From the NCBI RefSeq assembly GCF_037893015.1, contig NC_133666.1, forward strand, positions 124,001 to 188,000: DNA of 64,000 bases, in the 5' to 3' direction. The notes under the pieces are model-generated. The model worked only from the letters and a program-made list of their open reading frames with translations, had not been told where the DNA came from and did no database searches. The stretch's first letter is position 1. Each line of letters starts with the position of its first letter. Below are positions 46,701 through 58,629 of the stretch, in pieces. The DNA is from Macrotis lagotis (taxonomy: Eukaryota; Chordata; Mammalia; Peramelemorphia; Peramelidae). Made by a program: the position numbers and the translations under genes.

Positions 46701-49700
46701 TTGGCATCTTTAACCAGGAGAAGGTCAGATTTATCAAGAATACTCAGCTTTGATGGAGAAAGGAGCTTGTCCTGCTTGGCCTCAAAGGACAGAACTAGAA
46801 GCAATGGGTTTAAGTTGACCGAGGTGAGAAAAAACTTCCTAACAATTCAAGCTAACTCAAAGTGGGAGGCTAGGGTTCCATGAGGGTTAGCGAGGTAGCC
46901 CAGCAAAATCTGCCCAAGTACTCAAAAGACTCTCTTTCTGAAGCCATTCTAGTCCAATCTCCACCTTTGGCAGATGAGGAAACTGAGCCCCAGAGAGAAG
47001 TGCCTTGCCCAGTCAAAAGGAAGGGTTGGAGCCAAGTCCTCTGGTTCTGGAGCCAGTGTTCTCATGCAAAAAGGGAGAATCTTTCCAGTTTGAGGTCCCC
47101 TTTGAGTTTGGGTCTTCCTCTCAAATTCTGTGGTAAAGTGTTTGTCACTCAGGTTGACAGAGCCCCTTAGAGTTTGCAGAGGCTTCTTCTCATGAAAACC
47201 CTTTCCAGTACAACACTTCATCTCCATTTGACAGACAGATCAGGGAATGGATTAGAAAAGCTCCAGGACTTGCCTACTGACTCTACTGCCTTTCAGTACT
47301 TCTTTCTACTTTAGAGGATAACATGGAGATATTAGATATTAATAAATAGAATAAGAAGGCATAGGGGTAAAGTGAATGTGACTATTAATGTTGTCAGAAG
47401 CCAAAAAAGGTGAGAATTAAAGGAATGAGTGACAGAGAGGAAGCAAGGTCCAATACCTTTTCATAGCACGGGATGATCTTCTTCAGTGCCTGCTCATTTA
47501 CTTCACCTGAGGAGTTATAAAAGCTAAAAAGAGGCATGTGAAAATATATTTCAATAAGATCCCTTAATAAATCACTCCTTCAATGCCAGTATCATATTGG
47601 ACTAAGTCCCACCCCAACTACCTCAATGCAATTCTCTAAGTGCTGGCCATGTGGGCAAAAGTCAATAGGCAATATCATCTGCCTTGACATTCAACTGGAC
47701 CTGATCACCCCTCCTAAGTCTATGTGACAAATGAGCCCTAGAACATCAAAAGTTTTCAATTAAGTTTAATTAATTCTACAAAGTGCTAAAGTCTAAGTGC
47801 TATTCTGTCCTTTACTAGCACCTATCAGCAAACTGCTTTATTTCTTCAATTATTATTTATATCTGTTTTTAAAGCTTATTCCTTGTATTCCACCTGTCAA
47901 CCGAATATAACCAGAAGGGAAAAACTGCTAAGTAAACAAAATGAACAGATTAACTGAATCTGAGAGCACATGTAGCATTCCATAACCATTGCCCACCACC
48001 TCTGTAAGGGGGGGGGGGGAAGAAATTCTGTCATTTCTTCAGAGTCAAGTTTGGCCATTATAATTAACATTCAGTTTCATTTTTTGGTTGTGCCTTATAC
48101 TTATTTTGCTGTCATTGTATGTATCATTTGCGTGATTCTGTTTTTGCTTGGTGTATGCGACCTTAAATACTTTTGGTTAGATGGGTAGAAGATTTGAACT
48201 GCTACTGATGAAGTGTTGAAGAATAACTGCTACTGGGGCAGCTAGATGGCGTAGTGGATAGAGCATGGGACTTGGGAGTCAGGAGGACCTGAGTTCAAAT
48301 CCACCCTCAGACACTAGCTGTGTGGCCTTGGGCAAGCCACTTAACCCCATTGCCATTAAAAGTAAAACTGCTACTGATAACAGAACTACTGATGTAAAAA
48401 AGTTCACCTCAAGTTCTTCCTTCCTACAGCACAGCAAGCAGGTTTCACTGGAGTAATGTATGTGGATTACCAACCAAAGTAATCATTAATATCAGAATGT
48501 TCAACAAAACCAATTAAAGAAACATAGCTCCTTAAACTCAGGTTTGACCACCTTAGGCCCTGGACTTAATACTCAATGGGGAGAGTGTTCTAAGACAAAA
48601 GGACAATTGCAAAGGTGTATGGAGATGTGAGATGAGTAATAATAATTCCATATCAATATCTATATCTGTTTCTGTGGGTGAATTTGAACAGATTTTAGTT
48701 CTGCTTGTAATGAAGACCTACCAAGGGAAACTCTTCATTGAGCTTACTTGCCCTTATATCTCTTCCCTGGACTTTGATGTTTTAAAAAAGATATCTGAAA
48801 TTCAGAATGCTTAGTCTTCCTCTGCCCAAAAGAAATGCTAAAAGTATCCTTTAGAGTTCCTAATTTCTATCACAAATCCCACACATCCTTGCCTTGGTAA
48901 TGGCACTCTGTAAAGACAAGGCATTATGTATTATTTTTCTAATACCTTCTCGTGCCTGGCAGATATCATCTAACTAGAACTTTTGAAAATTCTATACATT
49001 TTATAGTTCAGCACTTGAGAAAAAACAAGGCAGCAAATATGGCAAGTAAGAAGACTGGGCTTCACTCAGTAAGACATAGTCTTCCTTGGACACTGACTAG
49101 CTATGATACTGTGGCCAAGACACTTATGATGTAGAAATAGTAGGACTTGATTATCAGCCAATCAATACACAATCGAAAGTACCAATTAAGAGCTTACTTA
49201 GAGCCAGCCTGTGTAGTAAGCCTGAAGAGACAAAGAAAGGGAAATATGTCTCTGCTTTTAAGGAGTTCACCTTCCAATGAGAGAATGGAAGAAATTCAGA
49301 CATTCATTGAAGCACCTGATGCATACCACACTGGAAAGCTAACTGAAAAGGAAGAAGACTTTCATTCTAGCCTTGATTTTCTTGACTGGGTCATTTTAGG
49401 AAGGTCATTAAAAATACTTGGCCTCAATTTCTTTATGCGTAAAATGAGGGGGTTGAACTAGGTGACTGCATGATTCTGAGTCAATGATTCAACATATGAA
49501 AACTCCCAAAACATCCCTGAAAAGTGTTATCAAAATAGTCACCTTTTCCCTACTTCCCTCAATTTCCCCCCCAAATTGTCCTATGAACTCCTTTATGAGT
49601 AGACCATATCATTGTACTCAGTCTTCTTCTAAGAATCTCCTTTCCTGCCACACCATCCTAAGACTTCTCTTCAACTTTTCTATTGTAATAGTCTACCAGG

Positions 49701-52700
49701 GTTACCTCCATCAGGGACCTGTATCACCATAAAAGTGGTTGTATTCTCTATTCTTCCTCGATCAGATCTTCAGAGTGATATAGCTGGATTGTATTTTTAA
49801 CTGCTCAATAAATATTAAATCAAGATATATTAATGCATTTATACTTAATGCAGGTCCATACGGATTCAAATTTCCTCAACAAATGTGTTATGTGTTTTAA
49901 TTACTAGGAGAGTTATTCTCATGTAAGTGGAGTATATGATTTACTATGGGAAGATGCAGCAGACAGAGTTTGTACCTATAGAGCAATGAAGCTGGTTTTC
50001 CAAGTGGTTAATAGAAATCAGCCTCAGTCACATTAGATACTGTGTGGATCATGAGAGAAAGATCAAAACCATAGAGGTTTGGAAATATGAGAGGTAAAAG
50101 ATAAGCAACCATCCAAGAAAGTAGTGGGTGAGTAATAGAATTAGTAAAGCAAGAAGAAAAGTTGGATTCTTAAAACAAATAGGCAAATGAGTAGTTGTCT
50201 GGTGTGACTCAAAAGGTGAATGTGAAGGCCTGGAAAAATGTGGCAACTAATTCTCATAGGGAATGTGAGCATTAAGGTGGAATGAGTAAATGAATAACAT
50301 TTCAACTAATCAGAAAAAAAAAAAACAAAACTTTTGCATTATGACTGGCAAGCTTCTTGAGGGAAGGGGCTGTCATTTTTTAAATCCTTCCTCATCAATG
50401 CTAATACTTACCTGAAAAGCTGATGGCATGGAATGTACCTTTGTATATCTGAAAGGAAAAGGTGAATATTTTTATGTTAATTCAATTAAAATTCTTAACA
50501 CTTCTTGAATGATTACAAACACCTTCCCAAAGGCACAATTGCAGTCTGCTATATTTTCATGGAATTTCAAGATGTTTTTACTGATTTCATATTTTGGTAA
50601 AAAGATACTATTTTTGGAAGGCCTTTAAATTCTCTATACCTGTATTCTGTAGTTGCTTAATAGATAGGAAATGCCATGAATCTGTAGATGTTTAGCAACT
50701 AATTTTACAATGATAACGAACTAATACATGCTAAGGAATACATTACAGAAGTTTTGATGTATTGCTACCTGGAGTACACTGCTCTCAGGGACCATAAAAC
50801 TGAGGTTCAGGGCCCACCTCAGGTCACATGTTGCCAATGTGACTCTTGTTAACTCATTGAAACACTAAGTGGTCCAGATATGCTCTCAAACTGGAAGGTG
50901 TAGAAACATCATCGTCTCCAAATGGTAAAGGGCATTTCCTCATGGGCAGATCATTAGTTTGGACCCTACAGAAAATGCATGAACTCTTTTCACTAAAGCA
51001 AAGGTGAACCATTTCAGTAGGAAAATGTAGAGAAGAGATCATTCTGTGTGTGTTCATCTCCTTAGGCATCCATTCATGAGAAGTTACGCAATAGGAGGAG
51101 TGCTATGCTTAGAAAGTCTGAATTTAATCCCAAATCACTCCCTTAATAGCTAACATGTCATGATCATGACTTCCTCTTCCTAAAATAGGGATATTTGTAC
51201 TCTATGCATTACAAGATTTTTGAGAAGGTCTTTGTAAATCCTTAAGTGTTATATAAATGATGATTATTTGTAGTCATTCCATTTTTAATAAAGAGCCTAC
51301 CATGGGCCATTCACATTTAGGTAAGCAGTATTAAAAATAAGCCACAACAGTCTAAACCCACACATTCTCCCAGTGGCTTCCATCTCTGATCTGCATGCAA
51401 GTTTAATCAGAAACACATGGTGCACTCTCACTGATGGAACTAATGGTTGTTAGGGTAGCTAGGTGGCACAATGAATAAGAGCACCAGCCCTGGAGTCAGA
51501 AGGAGGTGAGTTCAAATCTGGTCTCAGACACTTTACACTTTCCTGGCTCTTGGACCCTGGGCAAGTCACTTAGCCCAGACTTCCTCACATCCTGGGCCAC
51601 CTGAGCCCTGGGCTCAGAGGGCCATGGAGGAGAATATGAGGCTGGTGACTTAGCACAGCACCCCCTTGCTCAAATCCAATTCACTTATTTGTCATGGTAT
51701 CACCTCCCTGATGTCAGGATCTTCTTGGAGAACAAGGGAAAAATATCATTATTAGTTACAGCTAGATCAGCTGATGACTGCCCTTGCTTAAATGCTGTAC
51801 ACACAAAAAGATATGTTTAATCATAATAAAATACATTCAAAACCATCACCTTAAATTCCCAAGCATTGTAAGGACTAAGGGGGAGGGGCTGAGGAATGAT
51901 TAATGAAATGGAGCATTACCAAGCTTTCATGAAAAAAAAAGATGGGTTGAATAGAAATTATGAAAAATAAACAAAAGAATCAAGAGAAACAGAAAAAAGA
52001 TAAATACAGTTTAGAGAACAATAAGGTATTAAACAAGGATGAAGTATTAGCATTCTAATAGAGGGAGAGGTTCTAAGAGTCCCCTCAAAACTCTAATATC
52101 ATCTGGGGTCTAGAAAATGACAAATGAAACAGAGCCTCCAGAAGAAGTTGTTATATGAACTAAAAGAAAAAAAGGAAGAAATATATGGGGGTGGAGGATA
52201 GAAAGGGTGAGAAAAAGTAGAACATGTAATTAGTAATCTCAGTTAGAAGACTATACAAACAAGGAGGAATGGGTGCTGGGAACAGGTGACATGTGAATCT
52301 CAGTTTCATCTGAACTGCTCAATGGAGGTAAGAATACAGACATCCATACAGCTTCTTTCAACAGGGAAATAGGAGGGGAAAAGGAGAAAGGGAAATAAAA
52401 AGGAAAACAGACTTAGGGAGAGGTTTTTTTTAAAAAACTTCAAAAAGCTCCCTCCCTCCCTCCCTCTGTCCATATAGAGAATCAAAGTCTTACCTGTGGA
52501 TGCTTTGTCCAAAGGAATATAAATTTTGGTCACTGAAACCTGAGGTTTACAGGTTAGATTTTTCCCCCTGCTTCCCTATTTATTTATTCTATCATTAAAA
52601 CAAAACAAACCCATTCTGGGTCTATGATCACAAGAGAAATCACTGATCCCAATTTATTATTTGCTAGCACAATTCAAAAACTGATTATTAATTTCCCAGA

Positions 52701-55700
52701 AAAGTCTTTCAGACTTTTCATTTGTAATTCTTTTTGTTCCTTTGTCTTTAGTTTTTTCCTACTTTAGTCAAGTTCTAATAGGTTTAGATGAGGTAAAAAG
52801 GGAGTGCATTCATTTTATCTGTAATATCCACTAAAAAGATGTTTTAAAATTATGTTTAAAATGTTTTAAAAGAACATTTATACTGATTAGACACATTGAC
52901 TAGACACAGATATACATAGTATAGACTCACTAATTGTACGAATAACTTGAACGGCACTTAATGGACAGTCTGGAATGCTGGTGTTCACTTCACCACTTAG
53001 TTCCCCAAGAAGAAAACCTTCCTAGAGGGATTTAAAAAAAAGTGATATATGAAATAAACTAACATTTAGGTGTCTTTACTCAATAATACATTCCAAATCT
53101 GAGTACCTAAAATGTGCTAATACTAAACAGAATACCAAAAAATGCCTCACTCAGCCTAGCTGGAGAGAAGGCATGCATTAGTTACATTATAAGAGAAGTC
53201 AATACGTTAAAATGAATGGTACGGGTAAGTAATCTCAAAATCACAATAAGAGGAAGGTTAACATGGACAAAATTGTTGAAGATTATCACCTGTTTCTTGC
53301 TCCCTAAGAATAAGGCATTGTCTTTAGCCTTCTACTTTCTGTAATGTTATCAGCCAGTTCCAAGGGGTTCCAAGTGTCATCTTTATACAAATGATCTGTC
53401 AATAGATGCTTATACAGCCCTAAACCTTCTCCTGAATTGTCTCCTATCACTAACTGCCTTCTTAGACATCTTAGGCAATTCAAACTCCAACCAAAACAAA
53501 CCTGATTTTCTTCCCCTTTAACCTACCCTTTCTCCAAACTTCCCTATTTCTGTTTAAGGTATCACCAATCTTCCTGTCAGACATGCTTGAAAATTGGGAA
53601 TCAGTGACTCTCTCTGCCACTCCTTAAGTTTCTAATCTACAGCCCAGTCTTTTCAGTTTTATCTCAACATCTTTCCTATCCATCTTTTTTTCCTCTCAAG
53701 TTACATAACCTAATCCACTTCCTCCATTTTCCTTTGCTTTTTTCCCAATCCATTCCCAGATCTATCAAAATAATCTTCCCAAAACACAAATATAATCATG
53801 CTAATCCCTACTCACAAATATCCAATGGTTTTCCATTGCCTCAAAGACAAAATATCAACTAAACTTGATATTTAAAACATTCAGAATGGCTCCAGACTAC
53901 ATTTACAGATTTAGGTAATACACATTATACAATAGCCTCCTTTATATTCCCTAAACTTACTGTTCTATTTCCCATCTGTGTGCCTATGAGCAAGCAATTT
54001 TTTATGCCTTTCAGAATGTTTAGCTTCCTCCCATACCCAACTAAGGGGCCACTTCTTTGTGAAGCCTTCTCTGATTCCCCTAATTGTTTTCTGTCCTACT
54101 CTCCTCAAATCACTTTGCATTTTATTTCTGTTTGTGGGTTGTGTACTCTAATGGAATATAAGTTCTTTGAAGGTGGGGGCTTTGAGGTTGTCTCTCTAAC
54201 TATCCAACATATAAGAGTTAAAATTAATTATCTGAAATAGAAAATAATGCTGAGGTACAAAGTTTCCAAGTGAAAATAATTTATTAGGGGCAGCAGCTAG
54301 GTGATGCAGTGGATAGTCTGGCTCTGGAGTCAAGAAGACTCAGACACTTAATAATTACCTAGCTGTGTGACCTTAGGCAAGTCACTTAATGCCATTGCCT
54401 TGCAATAAAAACCAACCAACCAAAACAAAACAAAAAAAAAGATTTATTAGTAAGGCATAGCAAGTTATCATTAAGCTAGGTCAATTAATTCCTCAGGAAA
54501 TAATAACAAAGGAGTGATTTGTAGAACTCATTTTTGTAACAGAAAAGAATAATAAAAAGATTGAGGAAACTTGTTTTGAGCATAATTCAACTGGGTAAGA
54601 CAGGTCAACTGACTAGTTTGCTTTTTCCAGGATTTTTTAACCCAAATTCTCAAAGTGAAATTATCCCAGAAGTCCCTGCTCTACAGGTGATATCTTTTTG
54701 TAACCAGAAAGCTTACTGGGAAAGAGAAGTTTCTCTGTGGTGTGTAGTTAGAAGTCATAAACTGGCTCCACCCCAATCTACTGCCCCTTTAGTTTTCAAA
54801 TTTCTAACCTTAGAAGCTTCCAAATAGACTTAGACTTAAGACTCAACCTCTAGCTAAAGAAGGAAAAACCATTATCCACTAATAGAGAAAAGAGGAACTT
54901 AACTTTTAGTAAACCCTCCTTTCCCCAGCTGCCAGAAGGGGGAACTTAGCCTTTAAAAAGAATCTTCTATACCTATGATTGTTTTATTCCTACAAAGATA
55001 CAGGTCTTACTCTACTCTAAATGATCGGTTACTAAATGATCAAAGTCACATCAATCTATTTATTTACTAAATCTCTAGGTAACCTAGACTTAAGAGAACA
55101 TCTATGTTAGTTTGCGTCACTGCTTTTCCTACAGAAGGGAGCTTCACCCTACAATCAAACTAAAAGTCAATCCAAGGCATCAATACTGATTTTCCTTGTC
55201 CTAGCACAGTGCTTGCATAAAGCAAGCTCTTCATGTTTATTGAATGAATGACTGCAACAGGACCATAAGTGAAAGCTTGAAGGGAGGATTTAGTCAGTCA
55301 ACCAACATTTATCACAGTATCAAACTGCCAGTCACAAGCCACCATGTGCCAGGCATTGTGCTCAATGCTGAGAATGCAAAAAAAGCTTTAAAAAAACCCA
55401 AATAAAGTTGTCTCTGTTCTCAAGGAGTTTGCAGTCTAATGGGGAAAAGGACAGTCCTAGTAGAAACTAGAAGGGGAGAAGTTGGGAATGAGGAATGAGG
55501 ATGACAGAGTCAGGAGGTGGTAAGATACGTACTGTGGCTACAGGTATAAGGTCCTGGCATATAGGTACAGAGAGGTAAAAACATGGAGACACTTGAATAC
55601 TGGAAGGAGTTGGGACTTTACTCTCTTGGGAATGAGGGTCCTTTGGAGGTTGTTGAAGCATATCAATCAACAACTAGTTATCAAGTACCTAATTTGTATT

Positions 55701-58476
55701 GGGGGGGGGATAAAAAAATCCAGTCCATGCATTCAGTAAAAGGCAAATAAAATTGGGGCATTGGAGGAGGGTGGAACTAGGAGCTGGGGGGGGGGCAGCT
55801 TAAGAAATGCATTACGGTGATTGAGTTGAGATTTGAAGGCCAGTAGGGATTCTTAGAGGCAGGTATAAGTGACAGCTAATATAAAGGTGAGAAGACAGAA
55901 GAGGGGATATTTAGAAGGTAATGGGTTGTGTGGGGGGAAGGAGGGGAGGAACATATAATGAATCTGAAACAGAAGGCAGAAGCAAGTCAATGAAGAGTTC
56001 ACTGTATATGTCAAACTAAAGAGTTTGTTTTTGACTTCAAATCCCACTGAAACTTTGTGAGCATCAGTCATGGTCACACCTATGTTGAATGAACTAAAGG
56101 AGAGAAAGCCATAAGCCAGGAAGACCAATCAGGAGGCTACTGAAATTTCTGTAAGAAGTCTACCAAAGAGGTCTTTAACTAATTGGGGAAGGGGTGGGGT
56201 TGAGAGAAGGGAGGGAAGGGAAGAAGATTGACAAAAAGTTTTTTTGATTATCTTTTATTTTGAAGTCAGTCCTTTCCAACCACACCTGGTCTTGAACCTC
56301 CCCATTGAACTTGTCCTGATAACAAAGTTATTCTCATAAAAGCATCGGATTTGACAAGAGCATACACAACATTCCAATTCTATAGCCTCCCCCCCCCCCT
56401 CCATGGAAAGAATCTCTTCTCTTGGTCACTATAATTAAATGTATCAGTATGTGCTTCCACTTCCACATCAACTCTCAAGATTTGGGTGTGAGGAAGAGTA
56501 AATTTAAAATCTGGGTTGATTGGAAGGATAGTGGTGCCCTTCACATAAAAATCAAACTTAGAAGAGAAGTGGTGTGACAGAATTAAGTGATGGAGAAGAT
56601 TAATTTATGTGGATTGAAGAGAGTAAGAGATGGTGAGATTGGGAGAAATATGTTGTCTGAAAGAAAATATGGGTATGGGAGTCAATTATTTTAAATGGGT
56701 TAAAAGGGTTTTTTTTTTATTCTTTAGGCTTTTTTTTTTCTAATCAAGGAGGCAGGCATACTCCTGAAAATTTAAAATGTATATATAGGTCTACAAACTT
56801 TTTCACCCTCATACAATGCCCAGTGTTTTACCATAGCACTAAGGTACTTAGCTTTATTATTTAAGCATTTTTCTTCATTGTCCAACAGGAAAAAAAAAGT
56901 AGCACTTTGACAAATCAAGAAAAACTCAGTATTTCTAAGTGCCAGCCTCAAGTGATTTGGACTGCTGCTTAGAATTATCACCTTCAAAGGAGAGACAATG
57001 CTAATGATGAACTGCTGATACTTTTGGAAGACTAAGACAAAGGTGAGGTAAGAACCATGTGCCAATTGATAAAAGGTCAGTGGAGGCAAGGAAGCAGTTT
57101 TCAGAGGCAGAAAAACCAAGGAATCAAGGGTCACAAGAAAGAAAAGAAACAAAACCCTCTCCTAATCACTGCATGGATCAACAGAAATGAAAGCAACTGA
57201 GAGTCTACCTCAGGACAAAATTGGGTAATGACAAATGTTGGAGGAGCTGTAGGAAAATGGGCAAAGTTATCTATCAACCATTGGGTGGGGCAGTGGGCTG
57301 GTGCAGCTAATATGGAAAAGATTTTAGACCCATGGTCCCAAAGTCACTAGTAACTGTGATTAACCTATAAACTAGAGCTGTTACTCCTATACCTACACTT
57401 CCAAAGATGTCAAAAAAAGGGGGAAAGGATGCAGCTTGTGGCAAGGAAATAGACACGAAGGGACTGCTGAACAAATTATAACGTGTGTATGAGATTTTGA
57501 GCAACCTGGGTGAAATGAGTGGATGAAGCAATTTTGTACTGTACCATTATTCATTATCAAGAAAAATCATTTTGATTTTTCCCTGACAGGGCAATGTCCA
57601 CATTTCAGAGGACCAAAGATGAAGGTAGCCATCCTCTGGATTGAGATGCAGAACTAGACATACACTTGGGGATATGGCCAATGCCATTTTTCTTTTCCCT
57701 GAGAAGCAATTTTTTTTCTGTTTCTTTCTTTTAGGGGGACTGGGGAGAGGTGGCCAGAGAAAATGTTAGTCAACTGAATAAATAACACTCCCAGTCCAAC
57801 AAAGGGGGGTTAGGGCCTGTGGGTGGAAATGCTGTGGCCAACCCTCCCCTCATCATCTGTGAAATATTTAAGAAAATGAAAATCTACCGACGTGTATGAA
57901 CACGTACACACGCAGACACACAATCATCGAGGACACTCATGTGTGGTTTCGAAATCAATAAGCAGCCCTCGGAATCCCTGGGCTGTGCTGAGAGTCCTCT
58001 GAGACCCACTGAGCAGGGGGTGTGCAGAGGAGGCTCCTGAGGTCCGCCCCTGAGGGGGCTGGGCCTTCCTCAATCTGGAGAAGAGGCCGGATCCTGGCCT
58101 GGCAGGGTGGAGCTGGGTTCACCTCCCCAGCCCCCCAGACCTCTCCCCTGGCTCCCCTACCCCCCCCCTTTCCCGTCTCCGGCGTCCCCTCCCCCCACTG
58201 CCCTCTCTTGGTCTCTCCCGCGTCCCTTGCCCCCGCTGTCCTCCCTTGGTCTCTCCCGTGTCCCCCTCCCCGCGCCCTCCCTTCCTCTCTCCCGCGTCCC
58301 CTCCCCACCCGCTGCCATGCCCTCCCCGCCCCCTGCTAGCGGCTCGCCAATGGCTCCCCGGCCGTGGCCTTGACTCCTCACGGCCTCACCGCGTCCCCGT
58401 TGGAGTTAAGGTTCTGGAAAGCGAGGGCGCTGAACAGGAAGCCCGAGAGCATGGCCGATGTCTTCTCGAACTCCAT
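40348..58476 (-). CDS. ABRAXAS1: ABRAXAS1 (FAM175A/CCDC98), BRCA1-A complex scaffold, intact nine-exon gene
   Basis: Coding exons on the minus strand: 58476-58390, 53021-52931, 50448-50412, 47523-47457, 45505-45312, 44682-44563, 42357-42273, 41293-41179, 40769-40348. They total 1218 bases in one frame, 405 residues plus stop, close to human (409). The family protein is the nuclear scaffold that joins BRCC36, RAP80, BRE and MERIT40 at ubiquitin-marked DNA breaks and binds the BRCA1 BRCT repeats through a phosphorylated SPxF tail. Seen here: an MPN-like domain (about residues 10-155), a coiled coil (about 205-262), the conserved block [15 protein letters not shown] in exon 9, and a C-terminal YSNSPTF. 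All introns have GT-AG ends. Exons 5-9 lie in the first unit of a tandem array whose other units are decayed, so this is the only complete chain. The C-terminal third is very acidic and lacks the human KRSR nuclear signal. Assignment is firm; expression cannot be judged. Confidence 0.95.
41179..41293 (-). CDS. ABRAXAS1: ABRAXAS1 exon 8
   Basis: One hundred and fifteen bases encoding a lysine- and glutamate-rich coiled coil ([20 protein letters not shown]). Acceptor TTGTAG, donor GTAAAA. Copies are at 20769-20883 (broken) and 8133-8247 (still open, with both splice sites). Confidence 0.93.
41650..42010 (-). mobile_element. LINE-1 3' UTR fragment in ABRAXAS1 intron 7
   Basis: The plus strand shows the antisense L1 end: T-rich, CTCCCTCCCTCC, then GCAATCTGATATAATCTTTAC. 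Found only in U0. Confidence 0.6.
42273..42357 (-). CDS. ABRAXAS1: ABRAXAS1 exon 7
   Basis: Eighty-five bases encoding [17 protein letters not shown]. Two AG acceptors lie five bases apart. Only the upstream one (AATAG) keeps the frame from exon 6; the nearer one would give a stop at once, so the upstream site was chosen. Donor GTAATT. It begins the coiled-coil region. Confidence 0.92.
43215..43535 (-). mobile_element. Marsupial SINE, about 320 bases, minus strand
   Basis: GGTTTGTCCTTCATTCTC ... GGAGGTGATGCCATGACAAG is the reverse of the element at 51590-51760. U1 and U3 lack it at this place, so it came after the duplication. Confidence 0.75.
43560..44180 (+). mobile_element. L2 LINE remnants (U0, ABRAXAS1 intron 6)
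   Basis: GACCACATCACTTCCCTGAAC and GTATCCCTAACACAGGGTCTG blocks, collinear with other units. Confidence 0.65.
44370..44515 (+). mobile_element. Old SINE shared by units (U0 copy)
   Basis: Equivalent of 12405-12560, here within ABRAXAS1 intron 6. Confidence 0.8.
44563..44682 (-). CDS. ABRAXAS1: ABRAXAS1 exon 6
   Basis: One hundred and twenty bases encoding [20 protein letters not shown] and the following residues (human [20 protein letters not shown]). Acceptor TTTTAG, donor GTAAGC. Open frames on the plus strand here are antisense shadows. Decayed copies are at 33229-33346 and 12617-12734. Confidence 0.94.
45312..45505 (-). CDS. ABRAXAS1: ABRAXAS1 exon 5
   Basis: One hundred and ninety-four bases, residues about 95-159, beginning [14 protein letters not shown] and including LVFLLLTSS. 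Acceptor CTTAG, donor GTAAGT. This is the first exon inside the duplicated segment; decayed copies lie at 34005-34196 and 549-724, with an inverted fragment at 5620-5910. Confidence 0.94.
46555..46990 (+). mobile_element. CR1/L3-type LINE 3' fragment (intron 4)
   Basis: CTGGGACCACATTTGGGG, GTCCTGCTTGGCCTCAAAG and AAAACTTCCTAACAATTCAAG match the CR1/L3 ORF2 end. It is followed by a MIR-like GGCAGATGAGGAAACTGAG. It lies outside the tandem unit. Confidence 0.65.
47457..47523 (-). CDS. ABRAXAS1: ABRAXAS1 exon 4
   Basis: Sixty-seven bases encoding [16 protein letters not shown], nearly identical to human, followed by a diverged IPCYEK where human has LSNVKK. Acceptor TTTTAG, donor GTATTG. It is the last exon not included in the tandem array. 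Confidence 0.93.
47524..50411 (-). other. ABRAXAS1 intron 3
   Basis: A young SINE at 48236-48365, and an old MIR/Ther-like element at about 49150-49300 (AAGAGCTTACTTAGAGCCAG). The rest is unremarkable. Confidence 0.65.
48236..48365 (+). mobile_element. Marsupial SINE (WSINE-like)
   Basis: GGGGCAGCTAGATGGCGTAG ... CACTTAACCCCATTGCC. Confidence 0.88.
50412..50448 (-). CDS. ABRAXAS1: ABRAXAS1 exon 3
   Basis: A 37-base microexon encoding [11 protein letters not shown] (human IQKYIPCYQLF). Acceptor TTTCAG, donor GTAAGT. It is too short to stand out as an open frame and was found by protein similarity and phase. Confidence 0.93.
51453..51589 (+). mobile_element. Marsupial SINE (WSINE-like)
   Basis: GGGTAGCTAGGTGGCACAATG ... 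GGCAAGTCACTTAGCCC, running directly into a second SINE. Confidence 0.85.
51590..51760 (+). mobile_element. Second marsupial SINE family
   Basis: CACCCCCTTGCTCAAATCC ... TCCCTGATGTCAGGATCTTC; same family as 43215-43535. Confidence 0.7.
52931..53021 (-). CDS. ABRAXAS1: ABRAXAS1 exon 2
   Basis: Ninety-one bases that begin [12 protein letters not shown], matching human EGFLLGEVKGEA, part of the MPN-like fold. The acceptor CTAG and donor GTGAGT are intact. It ends after the first base of a codon. Confidence 0.93.
53300..54230 (+). mobile_element. L2 LINE 3' fragment
   Basis: AAGTGTCATCTTTATACAAATG, CTTCTTAGACATCTTAGGC, and a tail with TAATGGAATATAAGTTCTTTG; old and much diverged. Confidence 0.65.
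54289..54440 (+). mobile_element. Marsupial SINE (WSINE-like)
   Basis: GGCAGCAGCTAGGTGATGCAG ... CATTGCCTTGCAATAAAAACC. Confidence 0.88.
55280..55450 (+). mobile_element. Ancient SINE (MIR/Ther/Mon-like)
   Basis: CCATGTGCCAGGCATTGTGC and CTCAAGGAGTTTGCAGTCTAATGG are the usual core; family uncertain. Confidence 0.5.
57195..57735 (+). mobile_element. Old LINE-1 3' end
   Basis: ACAAATGTTGGAGGAGCTG, GAACAAATTATAACGTGTG and GAAATGAGTGGATGAAGC follow the order of the L1 ORF2 C-terminus and 3' UTR, with many changes. Confidence 0.6.
58390..58476 (-). CDS. ABRAXAS1: ABRAXAS1 exon 1 (coding part)
   Basis: Residues 1-29, starting [13 protein letters not shown], which aligns with human MEGESTSAVLSGF. 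The donor GTGAGG follows an in-phase GCG codon. This ATG was chosen because it aligns with the family start and lies in the CpG island. The frame stays open further upstream, but that extension has no family counterpart. Confidence 0.93.
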
Positions 58477-58570
58477 GGCTCCAGCCAGCACCCAGCCTAG
58501 GCCTTCTAGCCTCCGGCCACGGACCTGCCGCCCGCCCCCTTCTCTTCCGGCTGATGCACACAACCCATTC

Positions 58571-58581
58571 TGCGCAGGCGC
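58571..58581. promoter_or_regulatory. NRF1-type site
   Basis: TGCGCAGGCGC matches the palindromic NRF1 consensus and sits about 95 bases upstream of the ABRAXAS1 ATG, the usual placement in CpG-island promoters. Confidence 0.6.
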
Positions 58582-58629
58582 GTGAGAGCCCGGGAAAAGG
58601 CTGGCGCGATCAGCGGCGCAAGGCCGAGA

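Larger units (their letters stand above)
50449..52930 (-). other. ABRAXAS1 intron 2
   Basis: Contains two adjacent SINEs (51453-51760), the segment shared with U3 (51655-51870) and a CCCT microsatellite near 52450. No other feature seen. Confidence 0.65.
53022..58389 (-). other. ABRAXAS1 intron 1
   Basis: 5.4 kb holding an L2 fragment (53300-54230), a SINE (54289-54440), an old SINE (55280-55450) and an L1 3' end (57195-57735). The last 400 bases belong to the CpG island. Confidence 0.7.
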
